A stretch of 64,000 nt of DNA from contig CAWHWS010000002.1 in NCBI GenBank assembly GCA_963833115.1, positions 1 to 64,000 of the forward strand. The letters run 5' to 3'. The first letter of the stretch is position 1. The number at the start of each line of letters is the position of its first letter. The stretch comes from Hasllibacter sp963833115. GTDB lineage: Bacteria; Pseudomonadota; Alphaproteobacteria; Rhodobacterales; Rhodobacteraceae. Both the position numbers and the translations under genes were made by a program. Below are positions 51,065 to 59,408 of the stretch, one piece after another. The notes under the pieces were generated by a model. That model searched no databases and had not been told where the DNA came from. It worked only from the letters and a program-made list of their open reading frames with translations.

Positions 51065-51949
51065 TCAGACGAGGAATCCCATGACTTCCTTGGACTGCGC
51101 CTCCAGCGAGCGGCGCATCTTGGCGAAGGCCGCCGCCTCGAGCTGCCGGACGCGCTCCTTGGAGAGGCCGAGCTCGTTGCCGAGCGATTCCAGCGTGCGC
51201 GGCTCGTCGCGCAGCTTGCGCTCGCGCACGATGAACTGCTCGCGCGGGTTGAGGTCCGAGAGCGCCGCCAGGAGCCAGTCGCGCAGGGTGTCCATGTCGT
51301 GATCGCGCTCGACGATGGTGTCCGCGCCTTCGGAATCGTCCTCGAGCGCGTCGATCCACTCGCGGCCCTCGTCCTCGGCCGACTGGGTCGCGTTGAGGGA
51401 GTAGTCCGAGCCCGCGAGCCGGCCCTCCATCATCTCCACGTCGTGGAGCGGCACGCCGACCTCGGTGGAGATCATCTGCCGGATCTGGTGGCGGTCGAGG
51501 CGCTCGCCGCGCTGCGCGGCCTCGCGCTCGAGCCGGGCCTGCACCCGCCGCATGTTGAAGAAGAGCGACTTCTGCGAGGAGGTCGAGCCGGTGCGCACCA
51601 TCGACCAGTTGCGCATCACGTGGTCCTGGATCGACGCCTTGATCCACCAGACGGCGTAGGTGGAGAAGCGAACGCCGCGGTCCGGGTCGAACTTGTCGGC
51701 GGCCTTCATCAGGCCCAGGCCCGCCTCCTGGATGAGGTCGTTCATCGGCGCGCCGTAGCGCTTGAACTTCGCCGCCATGGAGATCGCGAGCCGCATGTAC
51801 GCGGTGATCAGCCGGTGCAGCGCCTCCTCGTCGCGCTCGTCGCGCCAGGCATAGGCGAGGCGCAGCTCGGTCTCGGCGTCCAGCAGCTCGGCCCGCATGG
51901 CGCGGCGGCTGAGCGACTGGTCGGCGGCGGAGTAGCCATCATAGGCCAT
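51065..51949 (-). CDS. rpoH: RNA polymerase sigma-32 factor
   Basis: A 294-residue heat-shock sigma factor. Region 2 reads MNDLIQEAGLGLMKAADKFDP, RGVRFSTYAVWWIKASIQDHV and the RpoH box QKSLFFNMRRVQARLER. Region 4 reads LNPREQFIVRERKLRDEPRTL and LGLSKERVRQLEAAAFAKMRR. It directs RNA polymerase to heat and stress promoters. ATG 51949 is chosen over 51955 because GAGAGGG lies six bases before it. Alphaproteobacteria often carry two rpoH copies; which one this is cannot be said. Confidence 0.95.
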   Translation of the reverse strand: MAYDGYSAADQSLSRRAMRAELLDAETELRLAYAWRDERDEEALHRLITAYMRLAISMAAKFKRYGAPMNDLIQEAGLGLMKAADKFDPDRGVRFSTYAVWWIKASIQDHVMRNWSMVRTGSTSSQKSLFFNMRRVQARLEREAAQRGERLDRHQIRQMISTEVGVPLHDVEMMEGRLAGSDYSLNATQSAEDEGREWIDALEDDSEGADTIVERDHDMDTLRDWLLAALSDLNPREQFIVRERKLRDEPRTLESLGNELGLSKERVRQLEAAAFAKMRRSLEAQSKEVMGFLV

Positions 51950-52005
51950 CGGCATCCCTCTCGTGCCGGACCCGCGCGCGCGCCGCCCTCGCCCGCGCCG
52001 GTCCC

Positions 52006-52033
52006 TTGATTGTCCGGTCGTTCCGTCTACGGC
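52006..52033 (+). promoter_or_regulatory. possible promoter of cobU
   Basis: TTGATT (52006-52011), a 16-base spacer and TACGGC (52028-52033) form a modest sigma-70-like promoter in the 121-base gap between rpoH and cobU. Transcription would begin near 52040. This favours the cobU start at 52071 over 52044. The -10 box is poor, so this is tentative. Confidence 0.3.
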
Positions 52034-52070
52034 TGGGGGCCGCATGCGGATTAACGAAAGTCTCGCCCCG

Positions 52071-52589
52071 ATGGGTCAGTCCGTCGCACATCGCGTCACG
52101 CTCGTCACGGGCGGAGCCTCCTCGGGCAAGAGCCGGTTCGCCGAAACGTTGGCACTTCTGGCGGACACGGCCCCTCACTATATCGCGAGCGCCCGCGCCG
52201 GGGACGGCGAGATGGCCGCGCGCATCGCACGGCACGCCGCCCGGCGCGGCCCCGCCTGGACCCTCGTGGAGGAGGCCGGCGACCTCGCCGCCCGCCTGCC
52301 GGGGCTGGGCGCCCGCGCGATCCTGGTCGACTGCGCGACGATCTGGTTGGCGAACCGCCTCTGGGAGGGATGCGACGGGGCGGCGGAGACGGCGCGCCTC
52401 GTCGCGGCGATGCGCGGCGCGGGCTGTCCGGTGATCGTGGTGACGAACGAGCTGGGCCAGGGGATCGTGCCGGCGAACGCGGAGGCGCGCGCGTTCCGCG
52501 AGGCGCACGGCGCGATGAACCAGGCGCTCGCGGCGGCGGCGGACCGGGTGGTGATGGTGGTGTCCGGCCTGCCGCTGGAGCTCAAGTGA
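52071..52589 (+). CDS. cobU: adenosylcobinamide kinase/phosphate guanylyltransferase
   Basis: A 172-residue bifunctional enzyme of cobalamin assembly (CobU/CobP) that phosphorylates adenosylcobinamide and attaches GMP. The P-loop is VTGGASSGKSRFAE; other landmarks are DDEMAARI-like GDGEMAARIARHAARR (catalytic His), VDCATIWLAN, VVTNELGQGIVPANAEARAFR and VVMVVSGLPLELK. An ATG at 52044 is an alternative start that adds nine residues. It overlaps the phosphatase gene by four bases (GTGA), which fits joint function. No other cob genes are in the window. Confidence 0.92.
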   Translation: MGQSVAHRVTLVTGGASSGKSRFAETLALLADTAPHYIASARAGDGEMAARIARHAARRGPAWTLVEEAGDLAARLPGLGARAILVDCATIWLANRLWEGCDGAAETARLVAAMRGAGCPVIVVTNELGQGIVPANAEARAFREAHGAMNQALAAAADRVVMVVSGLPLELK

Positions 52590-53143
52590 CGGTGTTCCAC
52601 TGGGTCCGGCACGGGCCGACGCATGCCAAGGGGATGGTCGGGCACACCGACCTGCCCGCCGACCTCGGCGATCTCGCGGCGCTGGCCCGGCTCTCGGCGG
52701 CCCTGCCGGCGGGGGCGCCGGTGATCTCCTCGGACCTGTCGCGCGCGGCGGCGACGGCGGACGCGATCGCGGGGGATCGCCGCCGCCTGCCCCACGATCC
52801 CCGCCTGCGGGAGATCCATTTCGGCGCCTGGGAGATGCGCCGCGCGGAGGAGGTGGAGGACCAGGCCGCCCTGCGCGCCTTCTGGGACGATCCCGGCGCG
52901 CGCGCGGCGCCGGGGGGCGAGTCCTGGGATGTCCTGCGCGCGCGGGTGGACGCGGGGGCGGACGCGCTGCGCCATCTGCCGGAGGTGATCGTCGTCGCCC
53001 ATTTCGGCGCCATCCTCACCCAGGTGCAGCGCGCCCGGGGACTCGGCGCCTACGCGGCCTTCGGGCAGCGGATCGACAACCTCTCGACCAGCGTGATCCG
53101 CGACGGCCCGTGGTCGGCCGGCGACGTGAACCGCGCGCCGTGA
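52586..53143 (+). CDS. cobC: histidine phosphatase family protein, probable alpha-ribazole phosphatase
   Basis: A 185-residue phosphoglycerate-mutase-type phosphatase. The catalytic RHG motif is near the N terminus (FHWVRHGPTHAKGM), the proton-donor glutamate is in REIHFGAWEMRRAEEVE, and the second histidine is in VVAHFGAILTQ. CobC enzymes dephosphorylate alpha-ribazole phosphate in cobalamin assembly. The coupling with cobU supports that role, but the fold is shared with many phosphatases. Start GTG 52586 overlaps the cobU stop. Confidence 0.8.
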   Translation: MTVFHWVRHGPTHAKGMVGHTDLPADLGDLAALARLSAALPAGAPVISSDLSRAAATADAIAGDRRRLPHDPRLREIHFGAWEMRRAEEVEDQAALRAFWDDPGARAAPGGESWDVLRARVDAGADALRHLPEVIVVAHFGAILTQVQRARGLGAYAAFGQRIDNLSTSVIRDGPWSAGDVNRAP

Positions 53144-53219
53144 CCCATCGCGCGGCGCGATGGGGAGCCGCACCAATGCGCGTTTCACCCGAGGCGGCGG
53201 GGACGCTAGCCTCCGCGCC

Positions 53220-53900
53220 ATGACCTACGACCTCGCCATCGGCGATCGCGCCTATTCGTCCTGGAGCCTGCGCGGCTGGCTCCTCCTCGACGCGTTCGGC
53301 CTGCCGGCCTCGGTGCATCGCGCGCAGATGCGCACGCCGGCCTTCGCCGAGCTGCTGCGCGGCTTCGCGCCCGCCCGGACGGTGCCCGCCCTGCGCGCGC
53401 CGGACGGGAGCGTCGCGACCGACAGCCTCGCCATCGCCGAGGAGCTGGCGAGCCGTCACCCCGAGGCCGGGCACTGGCCGGCGGGCCCCGCGGCCCGCGC
53501 CGCCGCGCGCTCGATGGCGGCGGAGATGCACGCGGGCTACGCCGCCCTGCGCGCCGCGTGCCCGATGAACCTGCGCACGGCCTGGCAGGGCTATGATCCC
53601 TCGGCGGAGGTGCTGGCCGACCTCGCGCGGATCGACGCGCTCTGGGCGGACGCGCTCGGACGCGCCGAAGGGCCGTGGCTCTTCGGCGACTACACGGCCG
53701 CGGACGCGTTCCACGCACCGGTCGCCGCGCGCATCGCGGGCTACGCATTGCCGGTCTCGGGCGTATCTGCCGCCTATGTCGAACGGGCGCTCACGCACCC
53801 TTCGGTCCTGCGCTGGCGGGTGGCGGCGCGCGATGACGGACCGGATCAGCCGCGATACGCCCTGCCCTACGAGCGCGCGCCGTTCCCGCATCAACCCTGA
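53220..53900 (+). CDS. glutathione S-transferase-family protein
   Basis: A 226-residue GST. The N-terminal thioredoxin-like domain has YDLAIGDRAYSSWSLRGWLLL with the glutathione-contact serine region SSWS, then RTVPALRAPDGSVATDSLAIA (conserved cis-Pro and ESxAI-type motif DSLAI). The C-terminal helical domain includes ACPMNLRTAWQGYD and GPWLFGDYTAADAFHAPVAAR. This matches a bacterial subgroup of unknown substrate. It stands 76 bases after the phosphatase gene and 62 bases before comM. Confidence 0.88.
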   Translation: MTYDLAIGDRAYSSWSLRGWLLLDAFGLPASVHRAQMRTPAFAELLRGFAPARTVPALRAPDGSVATDSLAIAEELASRHPEAGHWPAGPAARAAARSMAAEMHAGYAALRAACPMNLRTAWQGYDPSAEVLADLARIDALWADALGRAEGPWLFGDYTAADAFHAPVAARIAGYALPVSGVSAAYVERALTHPSVLRWRVAARDDGPDQPRYALPYERAPFPHQP

Positions 53901-53962
53901 CGGGCATGGAGCCCGCCGCGCGATCCGGTTAACCCTGCCCCGGGGCGGCGATGGAGCGGGAC

Positions 53963-55465
53963 ATGACGGCGCGGACCTACACGGTCGCCTTCGAGGGCGT
54001 GGAGGCGCGCCTGGTCGAGGTGCAATGCGCCGTCTCGGCGGGGTTGCCGGCGTTCAACGTCGTAGGCCTGCCGGACAAGGCGGTCTCGGAGGCGCGCGAC
54101 CGGGTGCGCGCGGCGATGACCGCGCTGGCCATCGCGATGCCGGCCAAGCGGATCACGATCAACCTCTCGCCGGCGGATCTCCCCAAGGAGGGATCGCATT
54201 TCGACCTGCCGATCGCGCTGGCGATCCTGGCGGCGCTGGGCGTCGTGCCGCCCGAGGAGGCCGAGGGCGTGGTGGCGCTGGGCGAGCTGTCGCTCGACGG
54301 CGGGCTGGTCGCGGTGATCGGCGCCCTGCCCGCGGCGATGGCCGCGGCGGCCGAGGGGCGCGCGCTGGTGTGCCCCGCGGCCTGCGCGCCGGAGGCGGCC
54401 TGGGTCGCCACGGCCACCGTGATCGGCGCGCGCGGGTTGGCGGAGCTCGTGGCCCACATGACCGAGGCGGCGCCGATCGCCCCGGCCCGGCCGGGGGAGG
54501 TGGAGCCGGACGTCGGCGCCCCGGACATGATCGACGTGAAGGGTCAGGAGAAGGCCAAGCGCGCCCTCGAGATCGCGGCGGCCGGGCGGCACCACGTCCT
54601 GATGACCGGGCCGCCGGGCTCGGGCAAGTCGATGCTGGCCGCCCGCCTGCCCGGCATCCTGCCGCCCATGAGCGCGCGCGAGACGCTGGACACCTCCATG
54701 ATCCACTCGGTCTCCGGCCTGATCGCGGACGGGCGCATCAGCCGGCGCCGGCCCTTCATGGAGCCGCACCACACCGCCTCGATGCCCGCCATCGTCGGTG
54801 GCGGGAAGGGCGCGCGACCGGGGCAGATCAGCCTCGCGCACAACGGCGTCCTCTTCATGGACGAGTTCCCCGAGTTCGCGCGCGCGGTCCTGGAGACGCT
54901 CCGGCAACCCATCGAGACCGGGGAGGTCGTGGTCGCGCGCGCGGCGGCGCACGTGCGCTATCCCTGCCGGTTCCTGCTGGTGGCGGCGGCGAACCCGTGC
55001 CGCTGCGGCTACCTCGCCGATCCGTCGATGGCCTGCCCCAAGGCGCCGGCCTGCGGGGCGGACTACATGGGCCGCATCTCGGGGCCGCTGATGGACCGGT
55101 TCGACCTCAGGGTGGAGGTGCCGGCGGTGGGATGGGACGACATGAACCTGCCCCCGGCCGGCGAGCCCTCGGCGGTCGTGGCCGCTCGGGTGGCGGCCGC
55201 GCGGGACCGCCAGGCGGCGCGCCTGGGCGAGGGACGCGTGAACGCCGACATGACCCAGCCCGAGATGGACGAGCACGCCGCGCCCGACCCCGCCGCGCTC
55301 GACCTCCTGCGCCGCTTCGCCGATCGCCGCGGCCTCACGGCGCGCGGCTACGCCCGCATCCGCCGCGTCGCGCGCACCATCGCCGACCTGGAGGGCGCCG
55401 AGCGCGTCGGCACCGGCCACGTCGCCGAGGCTCTGGGCTACAGGATCACGGGCGCCGCGGACTGA
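53963..55465 (+). CDS. comM: YifB/ComM-family AAA+ ATPase
   Basis: A 500-residue AAA+ ATPase with an N-terminal Lon-type fold. Landmarks are GLPAFNVVGLPDKAVSEARDR, INLSPADLPKEGSHFDLPIAL, VKGQEKAKRALEIAAAGRHH, Walker A GPPGSGKSMLA, ISLAHNGVLFMDEFPEF with Walker B, and zinc cysteines in AANPCRCGY. ComM helps branch migration during natural transformation; the gene is widely conserved. ATG 53963 is preferred over 53951 because the family N terminus starts TARTYTVAFEG. It is intact. Confidence 0.93.
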   Translation: MTARTYTVAFEGVEARLVEVQCAVSAGLPAFNVVGLPDKAVSEARDRVRAAMTALAIAMPAKRITINLSPADLPKEGSHFDLPIALAILAALGVVPPEEAEGVVALGELSLDGGLVAVIGALPAAMAAAAEGRALVCPAACAPEAAWVATATVIGARGLAELVAHMTEAAPIAPARPGEVEPDVGAPDMIDVKGQEKAKRALEIAAAGRHHVLMTGPPGSGKSMLAARLPGILPPMSARETLDTSMIHSVSGLIADGRISRRRPFMEPHHTASMPAIVGGGKGARPGQISLAHNGVLFMDEFPEFARAVLETLRQPIETGEVVVARAAAHVRYPCRFLLVAAANPCRCGYLADPSMACPKAPACGADYMGRISGPLMDRFDLRVEVPAVGWDDMNLPPAGEPSAVVAARVAAARDRQAARLGEGRVNADMTQPEMDEHAAPDPAALDLLRRFADRRGLTARGYARIRRVARTIADLEGAERVGTGHVAEALGYRITGAAD

Positions 55466-55735
55466 CACCGGCCTCGCGTGGCGGCGGGGGCGCTCCCGCG
55501 CGGCTCCGGCCTCCGGCCTGCGCCCCTTGGGCCGGGCCTCGTCCGCCTGCGGCGAACATCGGCGGGGCCGCGGGCGATGCCGGCGCGCCCCTCCGCGCGC
55601 GGCCCGGCCGGCTGGCGGGCGCGCCGGGCCGCGCGCCATGCCAGCGCAGCGACCGCCGAAGCCGGAGGCGAGGCCCGGCCCAACCGCACGAGGCGCCGGC
55701 AGGCGCCGAGGACGGGCGGGAGAGCGCTCCCCCGC

Positions 55736-56710
55736 CTAGAGGCCCATCGCCGCGTGCCGCCCCTCCACCGCGTCCCAGATCGCGCCGGCCACGTCGGTCC
55801 CGTCGAAGCGCTCGAGCTCCTGGATGCCGGTGGGCGAGGTCAGGTTGATCTCGGTCAGCATCCCGCCGATCACGTCGATCCCGACGAAGACCTGCCCCCG
55901 CTCCTTGAGGAGCGGCCCGATCGCCGCGCAGATCTCCCGGTCCCGCGCCGTCACCTCGGCCCTCTCCGCCCGCCCGCCGACATGCATGTTCGAGCGCGTC
56001 TCCCCGGTCGCCGGCACGCGGTTGATCGCGCCCACCGGCGCGCCGTCCACCAGGATCACCCGCTTGTCCCCCGCCGCCACGTCCGGCAGGAACTTCTGCG
56101 CGATCAGGGGCTCGCGGTTGATGGTGCCGAAGAGCTCGTGCAGCGAGGCGAGGTTCCCGTCCCCGGGCGCGAGGCGGAACACCCCCGCGCCGCCGTTGCC
56201 GTAGAGCGGCTTGACGATGACGTCGCCATGATCCGCGCGGAAATCGCGCAGCGCCGCGAGCGAGCGCGCGATCACCGTCGGCGGCGTGAGGTCCGGGTAG
56301 TCGAGGACCAGGAGCTTCTCGGGGCAGTTGCGCACCCAGAACGGGTCGTTCACCACCAGGGTCCGCCCCTTCAGGCGGTCCAGCACGTGCGTCGTGGTGA
56401 TGTAGCCCATGTCGAAGGGCGGGTCCTGGCGCAGCCAGACCACGTCCATGTCCGCCGCCAGGTCCGCCTCGCGCGTCTCGCCCAGGGCCGCGTGCCGCCC
56501 CGCCTCGCGCCGCACCGTCAGATCCTGGCCCCGCGCCAGCACCCGCCCCTGGCGGTAGATCAGGTCCCCCGGGGCGTAGTGGAACAGCGAATGCCCCCGC
56601 GCCTGGGCGGCCTCCGCGAGGCGGAAGGTGCTGTCGGCATCGACGTTCACCGCGCCGATCGGGTCCATCTGGAAGGCGACGCGCAACGGCTTGGACGCGG
56701 TGGGGGGCAT
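55736..56710 (-). CDS. gshB: glutathione synthetase
   Basis: A 324-residue ATP-grasp enzyme joining gamma-glutamylcysteine and glycine. Motifs are LRVAFQMDPIGAVNVDADSTF, VWLRQDPPFDMGYITTTHVLD, VKPLYGNGGAGVFRL (ATP-grasp loop), EPLIAQKFLPDVAAGDKRVIL and the metal site VGIDVIGGMLTEINLTSPTG. ATG 56710 is the family start; the longer frame to 56806 is not used. It lies in the expected neighbourhood with yraN and rsmI on the same strand. 55466-55735 upstream of the convergence with comM holds no gene. Confidence 0.96.
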   Translation of the reverse strand: MPPTASKPLRVAFQMDPIGAVNVDADSTFRLAEAAQARGHSLFHYAPGDLIYRQGRVLARGQDLTVRREAGRHAALGETREADLAADMDVVWLRQDPPFDMGYITTTHVLDRLKGRTLVVNDPFWVRNCPEKLLVLDYPDLTPPTVIARSLAALRDFRADHGDVIVKPLYGNGGAGVFRLAPGDGNLASLHELFGTINREPLIAQKFLPDVAAGDKRVILVDGAPVGAINRVPATGETRSNMHVGGRAERAEVTARDREICAAIGPLLKERGQVFVGIDVIGGMLTEINLTSPTGIQELERFDGTDVAGAIWDAVEGRHAAMGL

Positions 56711-56826
56711 GGCAGGCTCCGGGCGGGCGTCCCGCCCGGCGGGGACGGCGCAGGGATGCCCCCGCCCGGCGCCGCGCGCAATGTCCCGGGCCGGACGCCG
56801 GGGCACGGGACGGCGTCGCCGTCCGG

Positions 56827-57228
56827 TCAGGGGCCCAGCGCGTTCTCCACCACCTCGACCCGCCCCGCGCCGTCCACCAGCGCCACGTCGAAGCGCATCT
56901 CGGTCAGGGCGCCCGCGGGCTCCCCGCCGGCGAAGGCCTCCGCGCTCGCCATCAGGCGCGCCGCCTGCGCCGGGCGCAGGGCGTGGGCGGCGCGGGCATG
57001 GGTCGCGCTGCGCTTCACCTCGACGAAGACGAGCGCCGCGCCGTCCCGCAGGATCAGGTCGATCTCGCCGCCCCCGGCCCCGCCCTCGCCCCGGCCCGGC
57101 CGCCAGCGCCGCGCCGCGACCGTCAGGCCGCGGGCGAGGTAGAGCCGCTCGACCGCCGCCTCGGCCGCCAGCCCCGCGAGGTGCCCCGCCCGCCCCGTAT
57201 CCGCCCCGCGGCGCCAGCCCTCAGCCAT
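56827..57228 (-). CDS. yraN: YraN-family (UPF0102) endonuclease-like protein
   Basis: A 133-residue protein with the PD-(D/E)XK-like core of UPF0102: GLAAEAAVERLYLARGLTVAA, RRWRPGRGEGGAGGGEIDLIL and ALVFVEVKRS carrying the ExK pair. The function is not settled; the fold suggests a nuclease. It overlaps the end of rsmI by eight bases, the standard rsmI-yraN-gshB order of alphaproteobacteria. Confidence 0.9.
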   Translation of the reverse strand: MAEGWRRGADTGRAGHLAGLAAEAAVERLYLARGLTVAARRWRPGRGEGGAGGGEIDLILRDGAALVFVEVKRSATHARAAHALRPAQAARLMASAEAFAGGEPAGALTEMRFDVALVDGAGRVEVVENALGP

Positions 57229-58081
57229 CGGCGCCCTTCAGGGCCAGCGCGGCCGCGTAGACCTCGCGCCGGGGCCGCCCGGTGATCGCGGCGACCTCGG
57301 CGACCGCCTCCTTCAGGCGCGCGCGCCCCATCGCGTCCGCCAGCATCGCGTCCAGGTCGCCCTCGGGCGCCGCCTCCCCCGGCCGCTCGACCAGCAGGAC
57401 GACCTCCCCCTTGGGATCCGCCGCCAAGGCCGCGGAGACCTCCGCGATGGTCCCCCGGACCACCTCCTCGAACCGCTTGGTCAGCTCGCGGCAGAGCGCG
57501 ACGCGGCGGCCCTCGCCGTGGGTCGCCGCCATCTCCTCCAGCAGCCGCCGCACGCGTCGGGGCGATTCGTAGATCGCGACCGTGGCGCCGGCCGCGTCGA
57601 GCCCGGCGAGCCAGGTCCGCCGCGCCCCCGCGCCCGGCGGCGGGAAGCCGGCGAAGAGCAGCCGGTCGGAGGCCAGCCCCCCGACCATCAGCGCCGCCGT
57701 GAGGGCCGAGGGCCCCGGCGCCGCCGTCACGGGATGGCCGGCCCCGATCGCCTCCCGCGCCAGGACGAAGCCCGGATCGGCCAGGAGCGGGGTGCCGGCC
57801 TCCGAGGCGTAGGCGACCGACCGCCCGTCGGCCAGCGCCGCCAGGAGCGCGGGCCGGGCGCGCGCGCCGTTGGCGTCGTGATAGGGCCGGATGCGGCGAC
57901 CGGCCAAGGGGATAGCGTGGATCTCCATCAGGCGGCGCAGGGAGCGCGTGTCCTCGGCCGCCAGCACGTCCGCGCCCGCCAGCACGTCGAGCGCGCGCAG
58001 CGTGACGTCGCGGGCGTTGCCGATGGGCACCGAGACGAAGGTGAGGCCCGCGGGCACGGGATGGGCGCGGCTCTCGCTCAA
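57221..58081 (-). CDS. rsmI: 16S rRNA 2'-O-methyltransferase RsmI
   Basis: A 286-residue SAM-dependent tetrapyrrole-methylase-fold enzyme that methylates C1402 of 16S rRNA. Family blocks are FVSVPIGNARDVTLRALDVLA, AEDTRSLRRLMEIHAI, YHDANGARARP, SEAGTPLLADPGFVLAREAI and GPSALTAALMVGGL. The first ATG in frame (58117) lacks a ribosome site; TTG 58081 has GGAGG six bases upstream and gives SESRAHPVPAGLTF, so it is taken as start. It overlaps yraN. Confidence 0.93.
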   Translation of the reverse strand: MSESRAHPVPAGLTFVSVPIGNARDVTLRALDVLAGADVLAAEDTRSLRRLMEIHAIPLAGRRIRPYHDANGARARPALLAALADGRSVAYASEAGTPLLADPGFVLAREAIGAGHPVTAAPGPSALTAALMVGGLASDRLLFAGFPPPGAGARRTWLAGLDAAGATVAIYESPRRVRRLLEEMAATHGEGRRVALCRELTKRFEEVVRGTIAEVSAALAADPKGEVVLLVERPGEAAPEGDLDAMLADAMGRARLKEAVAEVAAITGRPRREVYAAALALKGADG

Positions 58082-58230
58082 CTGGGTCCTCCGGGAGGTC
58101 TGGCGAATTGCGCGCATCGCGGGGCGCCCGTCCGCCGGGCCGCCGTTTACTCGTGACCCGCCCGCGAATACGGTCACCGCGACCGGGCGCCGCCGAGGCG
58201 GGCCCATGCAACGCACCCGGAGACCCGCCG

Positions 58231-59406
58231 ATGATCCGTCCTTTGGAGCCCCTCCGCAAGACGCGCCGCGCCGCGCTCGCCCTCTTCGCCGCCGCTGCGC
58301 TCGCCGCCTGCGAGCCGACGATGCTCGGCGGCGCGGGCGGGGCCGCGGGCCCGCGCGTGGACGCCTCGCAGCCGGTGCGCGTCGCGCTCCTGGTGCCCGG
58401 CGGCGGCGGGACGGACGCGTTCCTGTCCTCCAACCTCGAGAACGCGGCCCGCCTGGGCGTGGCCCGCGCCGGCGGGGGCGTGGACCTCGCCGTCTATTCC
58501 ACCGGGGGCACGGCCGCGGGCGGGCAGGCGGCGGCGGCCCGCGCCATCGCGGACGGCGCGGCCGCCATCATCGGGCCGCTCTACGCCGAGGCGGCGAACG
58601 CGGCCGGCGTCGCGGCGCGCCCTGCGGGGGTCAACGTGCTGGCCTTCTCCAACAACACGGCGATCGCGGGCGGCAACGTCTTCGTCCTCGGCCCGACCTT
58701 CGAGAACACGGCGCGGCGCCTGTTGTCCTACGGCGCGGCGCAGGGGCGCGGCACGGTGGTCGCGGCGATCGCCGACACGCCCGCCGGCGCGGCCGCGGGC
58801 GCCGCGATCTCCGCCGCGGCGCGGGACACGGGCGCCCGCCTGGCGGAGACCGTGAGCTACCAGTTCAGCGAGCCGGGCATCGCCGCCGCCGCGCCGCAGG
58901 TCGCCGCGGCCGTCCAGGCGCGGGGCGCCGGCATGGTGATCCTCGACGCCGACAGCGCCGGCGCCCTGCCCGGGCTGGCGCGCGCGCTGCCGCAGGCGGG
59001 CCTGGCCCCCGGCGCGGTGCAATATGCCGGGATCGCCCGATGGGACGTGCCCCCCGCCACCTTGGCCCTGGCGGGCCTCGACGGCGGATGGTTCGCCGTG
59101 CCCGACCGCTCCAGCACCTCGGCCTTCGAGGGCGCCTATTCCGCGAGCTACGGCGGGGCGCCGCATCCGCTCGCCTTCGTCGCCTACGACGCGGCGACGG
59201 CGGTCACCACGATGATCCGGACGGGCCGCGCGGACGCGCTCTCGGCCCGGTCGCTCACGCGCGCCCAGGGCTTCGCCGGCGGGGCCGGAGCGTTCCGCCT
59301 GCGGGGCGATGGCACCAACGCGCGCGCCCTCGCGATCGCGGAGGTCCGCGGCGGCACGTCGGCGGTGATCTCGCCCGCGCCGGGCGGCTTCGGCGCCGGC
59401 TCCTAG
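58231..59406 (+). CDS. LpoA-like penicillin-binding-protein activator lipoprotein
   Basis: A 391-residue lipoprotein with periplasmic-binding-protein fold (Peripla_BP_6/LppC). The lipobox is LAAC at residues 24-27. Mature blocks are VRVALLVPGGGGTDAFLSSNL, AAAIIGPLYAEAANAAGVAAR, VNVLAFSNNTAIAGGNVFVLG and GAGMVILDADSAGALPGLARA. LpoA of E. coli activates PBP1A from the outer membrane; the alphaproteobacterial homologs are assigned by fold. It is divergent from rsmI, the usual order. The ATG at 58231 begins the signal peptide. Confidence 0.88.
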   Translation: MIRPLEPLRKTRRAALALFAAAALAACEPTMLGGAGGAAGPRVDASQPVRVALLVPGGGGTDAFLSSNLENAARLGVARAGGGVDLAVYSTGGTAAGGQAAAARAIADGAAAIIGPLYAEAANAAGVAARPAGVNVLAFSNNTAIAGGNVFVLGPTFENTARRLLSYGAAQGRGTVVAAIADTPAGAAAGAAISAAARDTGARLAETVSYQFSEPGIAAAAPQVAAAVQARGAGMVILDADSAGALPGLARALPQAGLAPGAVQYAGIARWDVPPATLALAGLDGGWFAVPDRSSTSAFEGAYSASYGGAPHPLAFVAYDAATAVTTMIRTGRADALSARSLTRAQGFAGGAGAFRLRGDGTNARALAIAEVRGGTSAVISPAPGGFGAGS

Positions 59407-59408
59407 GC